A stretch of DNA of 64,000 bases from Sebastes aleutianus (lineage: Eukaryota > Chordata > Actinopteri > Perciformes > Sebastidae), in NCBI GenBank assembly GCA_916700875.1, contig CAKAKS010000067.1:28528933-28592932 (forward strand), read 5' to 3'. Position numbers and translations under genes: made by a program. Below are positions 48,472-59,119 of this stretch, piece after piece. Below the pieces are notes generated by a model. It made no database searches. It worked only from the letters and a program-made list of their open reading frames with translations, and was not told where the DNA came from. Positions within the stretch are counted from its first letter, which is position 1; each line of letters starts with the position of its first letter.

Positions 48472-49584
48472 CACTGTAAAAAAAAAAATGTAAGATTTGG
48501 TAAATTATTAATTACCCTTTGCGTGGCGCATTGCTCGAAATTGCCACAGAGCGCTGCGCTCAAAGTTAAAATGATTTCAACTTGAGCTTTCAAAGCGCAA
48601 CCAATGAGATAACAGCTGCAACTGTTGTTGTTGCCTAGATAACATTCATTCATTTGCATTCCTCACACACTTTTCGATGATGATATAATACCTGCGCTGC
48701 ACTTTGCCTCTGCCACGCTCTGCGCCCTACCACGCGGTGAACTAAGAGCAAATTTCTTATGTGAAGGCAGCTAAAAGGTATAGGCCTAATATGTTACAGT
48801 AATCGGTTTGTAAACACACCACATTCAAAGTTGGCCCCCTCCTCCACAGCTCAACAGCGAGGGAGAGAGAAAGTAGCGATGTTCGAGCTATAGAGTGAAT
48901 GAAGAGAGGGAGCGGCGTTAGTGTGAACAAAGCAATGAATCAAACGTTATTTTCTGATAGTTGTGCAACGGTTACGTTCTAAAGCACCAATAAACACACA
49001 ACTGACTCTGAACAACCCTCCGGGGAGATGCCGAGTTGCTGGATTTTGAATTAATGCAGCCGAAGGGCAGGCTTCATCCTGTCCGCTGTGGCTCAGTTCT
49101 GCTCTCTCGGTCAAACTCAAACTGACACACTGCACTCTGCACACAGAAGAGGAGAGACAGTGGAAGCAGTGGAAACTCACAGCGATGCAACAAACCCGTT
49201 CTCATCCGTCAAATACGGCCGCTTTGTATCTGACAGAGGGTGGTATTTGACGACCTGAACAGGCTGCACACCCTGCACGCTGTTATTGGCTGGGGGTTAC
49301 GCTCCCAAGTGGGGCACAAAGCCACTTTGCTGTCTCCCAGAAGAGTCCCGAATTTCGCAAATTCAGAAGAAAAGAGAAAATACAGGCAGAGGGCAGCTGA
49401 ATTATTGCATATTATACCTTTAAAGACTTATTTAAAAAAAAATATGAATCATATCTTTAAACAACAACCTGCAATTATCAGAAATGTCAAACATTTTACA
49501 AAATGGATGATTAAAGCTAATAATAAGTGTATATACAAAAAGTATAAAATCCCAAGCTGGCAGACCTTGTCATTTTTTACAGTG
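48472..49584. mobile_element. possible CACTGTAAAAAA TIR element
   Basis: CACTGTAAAAAAAAAAATG on the left and CATTTTTTACAGTG on the right form terminal inverted repeats of a kind common in fish MITEs. No clear target duplication and no ORF of note, and the pairing over 1.1 kb could be chance. Confidence 0.45.
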
Positions 49585-49765
49585 CGCCATATATTACCCA
49601 ACCCAGATAGCCAGTGACACAGAAACATCACGAGTGAGAGTGTGTGTGTGTGTGTGCTTTTATGCGAGCCTGTGAGCAACCATGTGTATCGGTTCGTGTG
49701 CACGTGCTTGCGTATGTGCTACATGCATACTGTAGATGTGTGTGAAATGTGTAAAGAGTGTCTAG

Positions 49766-49769
49766 CTGT

Positions 49770-49801
<32 letters not shown>
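49766..49801. repeat. (TG)n microsatellite
   Basis: Nearly pure TG run of about 36 bp, with a shorter one at 49640-49657. Confidence 0.9.
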
Positions 49802-50177
49802 CGGTGTGTTGAGTGGAGGCTCTTCACGAGGAGATGTGAAGTTTTTAATCCTTAGAAATCCTTCACAAGATCAAAGTCTGTGACTGTTGGCTGCATAGCC
49901 ACTCACAACAATGGGATTAGTGTGTGTGTGTGGTTGTGCCTGTCTACATTATGCAAACAGAATGTGTGTGTCCATGTCTATATAGTGTATGTTGTACAGG
50001 CAGTATGTTCATATAAGTGTGTGTGTGCCTGCGTGAATATGTGTCTCCTCTACAGTATGATTTTGTCTGTTTGCCTGATTACCATCTGTCCCTCCTTCAT
50101 GTCTATCTCTCTTTTCCTCTCTTTCTACACTTCTTTCACATCCCTCTCTCTCTCTTTTTTTTGTTTCCTCCCACCAG

Positions 50178-50360
50178 ACCGTAGAGAACTGTGTTTGCAT
50201 CCTGAGGAACTTGTCGTACCGTCTGGCTGCAGAGACGTCTCACAGCCAGCAGGGGGGGTCGGAGGAGCTGGACGGTCTGTTGTGTGACACCGGCGGGAAG
50301 GACGCGGAGAGTTCCGGATGCTGGGGGAAGAAGAAGAAGAAAAAGAAGGGACACGATCAG
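50178..50360 (+). CDS. ctnnd2: ctnnd2 exon: ARM insert loop with poly-lysine (putative NLS)
   Basis: The acceptor is TTTCCTCCCACCAG before 50178 and the donor is GATCAG/GTGGGA at 50360/50361. It is 61 whole codons, in phase 0 at both ends. It encodes TVENCVCILRNLSYRLAAE, the long insert TSHSQQGGSEELDGLLCDT, GKDAESSGCWG, then seven lysines and GHDQ. The lysine run is encoded by AAG/AAA codons near 50329-50349. p120-family catenins carry a basic nuclear-localisation-like motif in this disordered loop between ARM repeats, so a nuclear-import or membrane-binding role is inferred from the family. The QQGGSEELDG part differs most from mammals; the rest is strongly conserved. Confidence 0.97.
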
Positions 50361-50608
50361 GTGGGAAAAACAGAAAGTTGGAGGAAGGGAATATTTTTAC
50401 AGTTTTTTACCTTCTTTTTTCCTATTCTTTCTTGATTCGGTGAAATAGTTATTGCTTCATGTGAGATAAAAAAAAATGGTTGGTAACACTTAATTTTAAA
50501 GGTGCACAAATTCCATGGGAATTAGGTGATAATTAGCAAGTAACTTATTTGGAATTTCTTTGGAATTACTCCCATATTAACCCCAATATTTACCTCAAAA
50601 TGTATCGA

Positions 50609-51032
50609 AAATTACGCGTTAAATTTGTTTTAACACCACTAATTTCTTTAACGCATTAACACAATTGATCTTTGGGATGTTGCAGCCGGCGCAGTTTTAA
50701 AGCTAGAAGAAGATGCTGGTATCACATGAAACTAGAAAACCAAAGGAATCCATTAGTACCAACCATGTCATACTAGCTTGTCGCGAAGGAGGCTAAATAA
50801 TGCTCCAAACTCACGTTAAATTGTGTCGAGGAACACACGAGTCAGCACACTGGCAGCTGTTGTTCCCTGTTGGGCTTCAGTTTGCCATGTTATAATTTGA
50901 GCATATTTGTTATGCTAAATGCAGTAACTGTGAGGGTTTCTGGACTATAGTTGTCATTATTTTGTGTTGTTAATTGATTTCCAGTAATAAATATATACAT
51001 ACATTTGCATAAAACAAACATATTTGCCGACT
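50609..51032 (+). mobile_element. family A copy with internal deletion
   Basis: It runs from ACGCGTTAAATTTGTTTTAA through TTTAAAGCTAGAAGAAGATG to ACATATTTGCCGACTC. The GGGTACCC middle and the 3' end are missing. Confidence 0.75.
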
Positions 51033-52196
51033 CAAAGACTGAAGAAGCGACCGGATGCCAGTGAACATCAGTTTAATTCACACATAGAATCAGACTTCCC
51101 AGTTCTCCTGATATAACTTCATCATACTACTGGGACCTGGAGAAGAAAGCGATGCATGGAAACAGATCTCTCGAGAAGTGAGCTGCTTAAGTGGCAATGG
51201 CAGAAAAAAATAACCGTCCAATCAAAGCTGAATATGCAAATTCCTGGCTTGATGCTTAACAGACCCACAAGCTCTCGTGAGACACAAGAGAGCCAGCAAC
51301 TTTGAGTCCCAATGTGTGTACACTACTTTATTAAAGGAGGCATCAACAAGCAGGAACATGGCAGCTAGATACAAAGGTGGCAGATGGACTCTCTCTCTCT
51401 GTGGAATATAATAAACTGTTGCTAATTCATTACATACTTTATATTAATTATGCTTTTGTGGCTAAATTAATGTGTTATTGCCGCTAATATGACACCTATA
51501 GCACCTTGACCGTGAAGGGAGCCATCAAGAGGGCATAACGGATCCAGTTTTTTGTATTTCTGGGCCTCTGTGGTGCTTCCTTTTACTTTCCCTCTTATTT
51601 CACAACAATATATTCTCTTATAGAATTTTAATGACCACATAAAAATCTACATTTACACACAGAGTTCATAATGCGTGAGGAATTTTCCCTCGTTTGTTTA
51701 ATGCTGTGACTTTATTGGCTTGTATTGTCAGATCACAGCACGCCAGGATAATTAAAGTTAAACAATAAGGCATAATAACAGTAATACAGATAGGAGGTTG
51801 TCATCTTGAGCCTTTATTATTAAAGAGACCCTACCATTATATGTTTTCATTTCCATTTCAGTTATCCGTCTTGTGTCAGAGCACATGTCACTGTTTGTTC
51901 CCCCCCCCCTATCTTTTCCAAACGGCGTATTCAGTATCTCATTTTGTAACACAGCTCTATGCTGTTTCTAGTTCAGGAACACATTTGCTCAGTTCATCCC
52001 TGGTTCACACTATCTGTAGTCTCGAAATGAATATTTATGAACGCACCACAGCTTTCTTTGATATTCATGATGTTTGAGCCAGAGTTGTTTTTTCCACGTC
52101 AACTACTGATCTTCACCTACAACCTGGATTATTTAGGTGACTCACAGCTACATGTAGAGGACTTAATGATACGAAACAAATGTGCATCTTCTTAAT

Positions 52197-52949
52197 TTAA
52201 AGCTGCAGTAGGCGAGATTGGAGGAAATATGATTAAAAAAAGTCACTATATCCTGACAGTAGTGCATGAGACGGGTAATCTGAAAACAAATCATGTTCCT
52301 CTGTGTCCTCCAGTGCTCCTTATGGCGTCTACAGACTGGAGGAAAACAACCAATCAGAGCCGAGCGGGAGCCTTGCAGTCTCTGAACAGCTGTCAATCAC
52401 TCACAAACTCCGATCAAACGGTCAAACTAGGCAGCGCTGATCAAATATGAATCAATATTCTGTTACAGTAATACCTATTTCTCTCCTCAAATGTTTTCAG
52501 AAACATCTCGTAGTGCACTGTTTAGATGTAAAATGAGAAAGTTCCCGGCAGCCATGTTGAGATCTGTTGAGGAAATACCAAGCACCGCCCACCAGCCGGA
52601 GCAAACTTTCTCATTTTACAGCTTAACAGTGCACTAAAAGATGTTTCTGAAAACATTTGAGGCAAGAAATAGGCATTATAGTAACGGAATATTGATTCAT
52701 ATTTGATCAGCGCTGCCTAGTTTAACCGTTTGATCGGAGTTTGTGAGTGATTGACAGCTGCCTCCGTTGAATGGACAGCCAATAGGAACACTCTCTCTCC
52801 CGTCAAGGGCTAGATTTTCTCAACCCTGAAAACAGAGCCATGAGGAGGTGCAGAAGTCTAGTTTTCTCTCAGAACACTTGAATTACAATATGCTGAAAGG
52901 TTATTATCGCCCAATAATGCCAAAAACATTTTGTCTCTCCCCACTTTAA
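52197..52949. mobile_element. family B TTAA-bounded fold-back element
   Basis: The borders are TTAAAGCTGCAGTAGGCGAG and the inverse of TTAAAGTGGGGAGAGACAAA. Arms of about 180 bp are inverted around 52550-52590: AAATGTTTTCAGAAACATCT and CTCATTTTACA...AGATGTTTCTGAAAACATTT, with GATCAAACGGTCAAACTAGG inverted at the outer ends. Confidence 0.8.
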
Positions 52950-53650
52950 TGATTTTTGTTATATGCTATATCAGCGATACACGCTACAAGTTTTTACTTT
53001 CTATAAACTGACTACCTGTCCTTCGAATCAAAAACACCAAGCCGATTTAGTGTTTTGCTCTGGATTTCCTGGGTCTGTCCATCCGCTGCCAACAGGAAGA
53101 GTTTCATCCTCCGGTTAGTTAAAAAACGAGTGCTCTTTTAGTCGTAGAATTGGCAGAAACCGAACGGCTGCCTTGGAGTAGGCTCCAACTTCTTGTCATG
53201 CTAATAAGCAATCAGCATCACATTCTGGTTGAGTGGAAGACGTCTTTTACAACTTGTAGTGAAGCTGCGGGGATTGAAAACCCTAACACTTCCGGTGGAT
53301 CAGGGTTGGGTGAATTGCTCATTAGCCCCGCATGCTTCATTTCTAGAGAAGACAGAGAAAAGAGATTTAAAAAAAAAAAAAAAATGTTAGCGATGAGCCA
53401 GGCCTTTAACTTCCATTTGCCAAGGGATTTTTTTGTGTATCCAGGCAGAACCAGGGAGACGAGGGATCTTAAAACTAACCCTGGGATCAGATTGTAAAGG
53501 GAGAAATCATAACCTCTCCATGATGATAATAACTCCCCCTCTCTTTCCCTCTATCTGTCTGTCTCCACTCCAGTGCAGCTGTGGGTGATTACCATGAAGT
53601 AGCAATTGGGGAGCTTGTTGGAGAGGGCAAAACTCTATCAACTGTGGGGT

Positions 53651-53860
53651 AATTAGAGGAGAGAATGAGGAGAGGAGAGGAGCGAAGAGGAGAGGAGATG
53701 AGAAGAGGAAAGGATATGTCGGTGGAGAGGAGATATAAAGGGAGAGTAAAGGAAGTTGGGGTTAAGGGGGGTATGGGTAGAAAATACAAAAGGATGAGAG
53801 AGGAGAAAGAGGAAGTAGAATAATAAGGTCAAAGACAAAAAGGGAAGCAAAGGAAGACAA
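53651..53860. repeat. purine-rich tract
   Basis: About 210 bp of mostly A and G on the + strand (GAGGAGAGGAGAGGAG-type), with scattered pyrimidines. Confidence 0.7.
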
Positions 53861-54036
53861 CAGTGCAGTCTGTTGGCAGTGACAGAGTCTTATCAGATGT
53901 CAGGGAGATTACGTCATTGCAGATGGAACGAGGATGATATGACCACAAGTAGGAAGCACATAGGACAGTTAGATTTCAGTATACCTACAAATCTGATTCA
54001 GATAAAGAATCAACTGTACAGACCAAGTACGTTTAA

Positions 54037-54905
54037 GGGCGCTTTCACAAGCTATAGTCAGTTTGTGTAGTCCGAATCAGAGTGAAATTGATGCTTTTGG
54101 TTTGATTTCTGTTTAGTCTGGTTCGGTTCCACAGTGCACAAATTAAAGCGGACCAAATAGAAAAAAATAAGTTGCTGAGGGGCATGTGCAAAGGAGCAAA
54201 TTTATATATTTTTTTGTCTCAAGAGCTGCTACTTGCATGCCAGGAATCGCAGACTTTGAAATGTCGGTGTCAAAGTGTTTTCAGTTTGACTCGGCACTGA
54301 TCTACTGTGAACATGAATCCCTTCTCCTCCAGTTTATATCTCAAATGACTTTATAAACGTCACTTTTTTGTGGACTTTATCATATTCTGTATGCTCTATT
54401 CGGCCCAGATGTCAAGCAAACAATAGACTTCTGCAGAAGTCCAGGTCCGTCCTCTCCCACTCATGTTAACTTGTCGTTTACCTGTGTCCATCTCAACCGA
54501 TGTCCGCGCAGGCAGCCTTTTCGTTTTGGTTCGCTTGGAGACGGTCTGAGACTTCCTCTTGCAAGTGGTCTCAGACCGGTGTTTTTTAGTCCACACCAGA
54601 GAACGATTACTGCGTTCACAACCGCCCAAACGAATTGTATGCAAACCCTTGTATGCTTACTCCAGTTTTCAGTAGCTCTCAATAGACCTAGACACAGTGC
54701 ACAGATCAAAATGTACAGGGAGATACTTAGACCCTGTTTACACTTGATTTTAAAATGCATTTTGGGCGATCGGATCACAAGTGGATAGCGCTAGATACAA
54801 GTGTAAACGCCCACCAAGTCACTTTGTGATCCCATCAATCAAACCACATTTGACTACATATCTTTTGTAGTGTAAACGTTAATGCGTCCCGGCAAGAACG
54901 TAACA
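54037..54905. repeat. dispersed-repeat-like blocks
   Basis: GGGCGCTTTCACAAGCTATA, GTTCGGTTCCACAGTGCAC and GCGTTCACAACCGCCCAAAC (54037-54640), then GTTTACACTTGATTTTAAAA with GATCGGATCACAAGTGGAT (54725-54905), resemble MITEs common in fish. The second weakly resembles 14340-14400. Confidence 0.4.
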
Positions 54906-55059
54906 GGAAAATACGTCGCGGCTCTCATTTTGTTCCTCCTTTATGTCATTTACAGTTGGTTCTCAAATTGCGTACGCTGGCTTTGTCCATGATGTCTGAA
55001 AATAGATGTTAAAATGCGCGACTTTACAGCAGAAATAAACATGTTTACAGCCTGGTACA

Positions 55060-55420
55060 AAAAACTGTTTTGGTCTCTATAGCTAATTTCCCCGTTCATG
55101 ACCACTGTATGGGGGGTGAATTTTTATAAAACTCACTTGTTTAAATTATATTAAGGCTTAAAGTTTGGCATAATTAAGGGCGTGGCAGCTTTGAGTGACA
55201 GTTGGGTGACGTCTCAGGTCGCTAGCTGCTAGCTGTCTGCTCTACTGTCAGCAGGCCCGCCTTAGCTCCACCAACGATCCACCTCTTTGCCCATTTTTGT
55301 ATTAGCCAGGAGTCAAGCTGTTCATCACTGCCACCCACTTTGAGCTTCGCAACGTCTCTTCAGAAATCTATGGGTGACGTCACAGAGACTACGTCCATAT
55401 TTTATACAGTCTGTGGCACC
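55060..55420. repeat. dispersed-repeat-like block
   Basis: GGCGTGGCAGCTTTGAGTGA, CTGTCAGCAGGCCCGCCTTA and CGTCCATATTTTATACAGTC form a block that I recognise as a recurrent teleost repeat. There is only one copy here. Confidence 0.45.
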
Positions 55421-55801
55421 TACTCATCAACACATATCAGTCAAATGCCAGTACTACTAATCTGTGTGAAATGTATTTCAGTGTCACAGAGAAATCTCCT
55501 GTATTCAAGAGCCAAAGCTTTCACACGTATTATTGATATACAGTATGTGTGCGTATTTTTCAAAAAGCATCATTAATGCAGGAGGAAATGTCAGATTTCA
55601 ATTACAGAGGAGATAGAAAAACAAAACGCACAAATAGATGAATGCCACCCTATTTATACACTGTTTATGTAAATCTTCCCTCTCTCTCCTTTCCCTGTTC
55701 TTGCCTGAGGGGACGATGCTGGCACCCCACCACTGTCAAACCTCGCCTCACACAGAATTCAAAATGCTTTTCTATTCTGAATTGTGTCTCATCTTCCGCA
55801 G

Positions 55802-55975
55802 TGGGACGGCGTCGGCCCATTTCCAGACTTGGCGGAGCCCCCGAAAGGCATCCAGATGTTGTGGCACCCCACCATCGTCAAGCCCTACCTCACACTGCTG
55901 TCTGAGTGCTCCAACCCAGACACCCTGGAGGGAGCAGCTGGGGCTCTGCAGAACCTAGCTGCTGGCAGCTGGAAG
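55802..55975 (+). CDS. ctnnd2: ctnnd2 exon: ARM repeat (LWHPTIVKPYLTLLSECSNPDTLEG)
   Basis: The acceptor is CATCTTCCGCAG before 55802 and the donor is TGGAAG/GTAAGG at 55975/55976. It is 58 whole codons, in phase 0 at both ends: WDGVGPFPDLAEPPKGIQ, MLWHPTIVKPYLTLLSEC, SNPDTLEGAAGALQNLAAG and SWK. The LWHP...VKPYL and EGAAGALQNLAAG blocks are among the most invariant in the p120/delta-catenin family. An upstream in-frame extension exists, but it lies in the pyrimidine-rich intron end and has no homology, so I start the exon after the CAG. Confidence 0.97.
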
Positions 55976-56368
55976 GTAAGGACTGGGATACTAAAGGGCA
56001 TCTGTAGAAGTGTATTGAAATTCCAGTGGGTGCCAAAGTGTTTTGAAAGTGAGAAATCTGGCAAAATAGCAACCATAACAGCACCCATATTCTGGTCATT
56101 GTGTGCTTTGGGTTAGAAAACCTCAATGGACTTACTGGCCCTTTAAAAATTCCTCAGCATAGGTTACATGATAACAATAAACTAAACGCAACAATTAACC
56201 ATCTCCATGACAACTGATCAACTCCATTTGCTGCTGAAGGCCACAAGATATGGCTGAAAGGTTTAGAAGCACAGAGTAAGTGGACCTTAAATTGAGATTT
56301 TTTTTTCCGCCAACCATAATAGGGTTCATCAGAATACACCAGAAATAAGAAAAAGAAGTAATATGCAT

Positions 56369-57092
56369 TAGATTTGTTCCGATACCTGTTTCGGAAATGC
56401 GTCCGATACTTCCCAAAATTAGGGATCGGGTATCAACGAGTACGCCTACGTCTATGCACCGTTCCGATACCATCATTTATTAACCCGGGAGAGAATCAAC
56501 TTGTTTAACCAGACATCAATTCTTCTTCGCCGCTCCATAACAGCCTTCACAGTGCTGTCGCCCTGGATGTATCATGGCTGCCACTGGCAACTACTGTTTT
56601 AAAGCAGCGAAGAAGAACTGATTGCAGGTAGTTTGTTGTACGTGACGATAGCAAACAACAAGAGTGCGATGCTAGTGGAGAGTGTAACGGTAGTCAGAGC
56701 GAGGAAAGTGTCAGCCATTTGGCAATATTTCACAGTGGAAAATCCAACAAGTAAAATGGCGATATGTACAGTATGTAAGGCTTTTGTTTCGAGGGGTGGC
56801 ACTGGTGTTGACAATTTCAACACCAGCGATCTTATCAAACATTTGAAGATGCATCACATGAGAGAGAACGACGACTTCACCAAGGCAAAGGGTGACAAAA
56901 AGGACGTACCGCAGCAGCAAACATTGGAAACAGCACACCAATGACGAGATAAATTCCATAAAGATAGCCCAAAAGTGACGAAGATATATTTATCATGTCG
57001 GTACCGGATCGGGAATCGGTATCGTCCGATACCGCAAGTTCAGGTATTGGAATCGGTTTCAAGAAGGAAAAAATGGTAAATGAACATCTCTA
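56369..57092 (+). mobile_element. hAT transposon relic carrying a BED zinc finger
   Basis: The ends TAGATTTGTTCCGATACC and the inverse of TGAACATCTCTA are related. The flanks ATATGCAT (56361-56368) and ATGTGCGT (57093-57100) match at 6 of 8, as expected for an old 8-bp duplication. CCGATAC motifs recur inside both ends. The central ORF (56633-56944) encodes a BED finger. The catalytic RNase-H-like and dimerisation domains of a hAT transposase are absent, so the element cannot have moved on its own. Confidence 0.8.
56633..56944 (+). pseudogene. BED-type zinc-finger ORF of a hAT transposase (N-terminal remnant)
   Basis: The 103-residue ORF contains VSAIWQYFTVENPTSKMAIC, then TVCKAFVSRGGTGV and FNTSDLIKHLKMHH. 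That is the BED order: an aromatic WQYF at the start, Cys-x2-Cys, then a His pair in HLKMHH. BED fingers bind DNA at the N-terminus of hAT transposases and of host genes derived from them (ZBED family). Here it stops (QQQTLETAHQ) where a transposase would continue, so this is a truncated relic. The frame is intact across the domain, and it lies in the sense orientation within a ctnnd2 intron. No splice sites that would fuse it to ctnnd2 are evident. Confidence 0.75.
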
Positions 57093-57181
57093 ATGTGCGT
57101 GAATATCAGTGCATAAAAACAAATGCTGATGATGCTCTCTCTGTCGACCTCCAAACCCTCCCTTCCCTCTGTCCCGCCCAG

Positions 57182-57332
57182 TGGTCGGTGTATATCCGGG
57201 CTGCAGTGCGTAAAGAGAAGGGCCTCCCCATCCTGGTGGAGTTACTGAGGATAGACAACGACCGGGTTGTTTGTGCCGTGGCCACCGCGCTGAGAAACAT
57301 GGCTCTGGACATCAGGAACAAGGAGCTCATTG
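57182..57332 (+). CDS. ctnnd2: ctnnd2 exon: ARM repeat (WSVYIRAAVRKEKGLPILVELL)
   Basis: The acceptor is CTGTCCCGCCCAG before 57182 and the donor is CTCATTG/GTGAGT at 57332/57333. It encodes WSVYIRAAVRKEKGLPILV, ELLRIDNDRVVCAVATAL and RNMALDIRNKELI, plus the first base of Gly. This is a classic ARM repeat ending in the ATALRNMALD helix. The exon sits 89 bp downstream of a hAT-like transposon relic (56369-57092) and 38 bp upstream of another repeat fragment (from 57371), so almost all sequence close to it is transposon-derived, yet the exon itself is intact. Confidence 0.97.
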
Positions 57333-57370
57333 GTGAGTTGTTCATTCCCAGACAACAACAAAAATATATT

Positions 57371-57763
57371 TTTCAGGTGCATACTTGTATCTGGGGTTTC
57401 TACTAGAACATGTTCACATGCTCCTGCCCCGCCTCCTGAAAAGCCCAGTCTGTGATTGGTCAACCGAACCAAACTCTTCGGACCCTGCTCCAGCTCCGCT
57501 CTAACTAGCTTTGTTTATTCTTGCCAAACTAGCCGCTATGCAAATGTGTTACTTGGTGACATCAACACGTTACGGAAGAAAAGGCGGGATTTCAAGCAAG
57601 GCGTTTCAGGCAGTTCAGGAGCAGTGTTTTTGTGGGGGAGAAAAACTCCCTTTGGCGTTGACTTTGGGCTTTGTAACTTTGCAGACCTTTTACATGCACA
57701 AAAAACTATATAACACAATAAAGGAAAGAGAAAAAGCACAAAAGCATAATAAGTCCTTTTTAA
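57371..57763 (+). mobile_element. family C fragment
   Basis: It lacks the left terminus, starts at TTTCAGGTGCATACTTGTAT and ends at AAGCATAATAAGTCCTTTTT with TTAA. It matches the 676-1860 copy without the nested insertion and begins 38 bp after the exon donor at 57332. Confidence 0.75.
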
Positions 57764-58949
57764 TGCATAATTTCCAAAACAAGCTAACTTTATTCAAGAG
57801 TTTTACTTGAGTGTCAATTTGTTTTATGCTAGTGGAGTAATGTGCTTAATTCAGCCTTAATTGAAGATAATAGCACTGAAAACAAGTGCAATTATCTTGA
57901 CCCATTTGCAAAATTACTCACTTGCTTTAATAATGAATGTGATTTAAGTAGACATGTTTAACGGTCATTTTTTTAAATATGAGCAGTTAAAATGACACTT
58001 GTGTAGAGGGTTATGGATGTTAGGAATGGCTGTCTGGCAGTGCTCTTGTGGATTTGTCTTTAATAAAAAAAAAGAGATACTTGTCTTTATAGTATTTATG
58101 CGGATATAAAGATCCTCTAAGCAGATAGTGTCGCTCTGACTGATCGTTTGATGCTTGATTTTCCTTCGGAGACCAAGTGATGTCTGTAATAAACTCTGCT
58201 TTTCTGCCGGTCCCCATAGCAACAACCGCATGCCTCCTTCCTCTTGCTCTGTCTGACGCTCGAGGCTCTGAGCTAAGCTGTCTGGGTCCGTGTGTGCTGT
58301 ATGTGAATGCAGCCGTTCACGTGTATAGTGTATGTAGGATGTGATGTCACTCCTATAACCCCGCTGCCACGGGGCATGCATGTATATTTTGATAAGACAC
58401 GTTGTCCTGCCCTCACTTATGCTGCACTGACATGAAGAAATCGCATTAGAGACACAACATAGTGTGTAGTTACGTCCTCAGAGCTTCCAGCAGTAGATAT
58501 CATTACTGTCTGCACAGGCGGGTCTGCTGTGAGCCAGCTGTTGTTTTATTGCTGCAACGTTACAAACTTGATTGAATTTGAGCGCTTCACTTTTTATATG
58601 TTTGTAATAATGTGATATTGCCAATACTGCAAGTGTATGGCGATAGTTAAATTAAGCTGTTTACATGGTTCAATTATGTTTGATTAATTACTGTAATAAG
58701 CCCGTTTATATGTGTGAATTACTTATTATTTGGAGAGATTTGTGTTTTTTATATCGCTAAAACTGAAAAAGTCATTAAGAAAGTTGAAGCAAAGGACATG
58801 TATGTATGACTTGAAGCAACTGGCCTAGTTTTAGCTTAATAGTCTACTGTGTTCAGTGTTTTTCAGCAGAGAGACAATTTTTTTCCTGACTTGTGTCCGT
58901 AAGTGTTACTGTTGCATTGCTCATGCTAAATATAGCCATTGATTTATTT

Positions 58950-59119
58950 ATGATGCGTTCAGGCTCTATTCAGTAAAAATAAGTATTGGACGAAGGTAAG
59001 TTCAAATGTTATCATGATATGTTCAAATGTAATCCTGTAAAATGTAGTTTTTGGCGAGAAACTTGAATAAATCCAGTTGTTTGAAGAAGATGTTTTCACA
59101 GGAATATAAGTTAGATAAC
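58950..59119 (+). repeat. dispersed repeat, copy 1
   Basis: ATGATGCGTTCAGGCTCTAT, AAATGTAGTTTTTGGCGAGA and TTGAATAAATCCAGTTGTTT recur with few changes at 60780-60929. Confidence 0.75.

Larger units (their letters stand above)
48072..50177 (+). other. intron (2.1 kb)
   Basis: It is largely taken up by a possible TIR element (48472-49584) and TG-rich sequence (49620-50050). It ends in a pyrimidine tract before CCACCAG. Confidence 0.75.
50361..55801 (+). other. intron (5.4 kb)
   Basis: It holds a family A copy, a fold-back family B copy, a purine-rich tract and other repeat-like blocks (54037-54640, 55060-55420). The region 51040-52190 shows nothing nameable. Confidence 0.75.
55976..57181 (+). 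other. intron (1.2 kb)
   Basis: More than half is the hAT relic at 56369-57092. The remaining 390 bp after the donor and 89 bp before the acceptor show nothing else. Confidence 0.8.
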
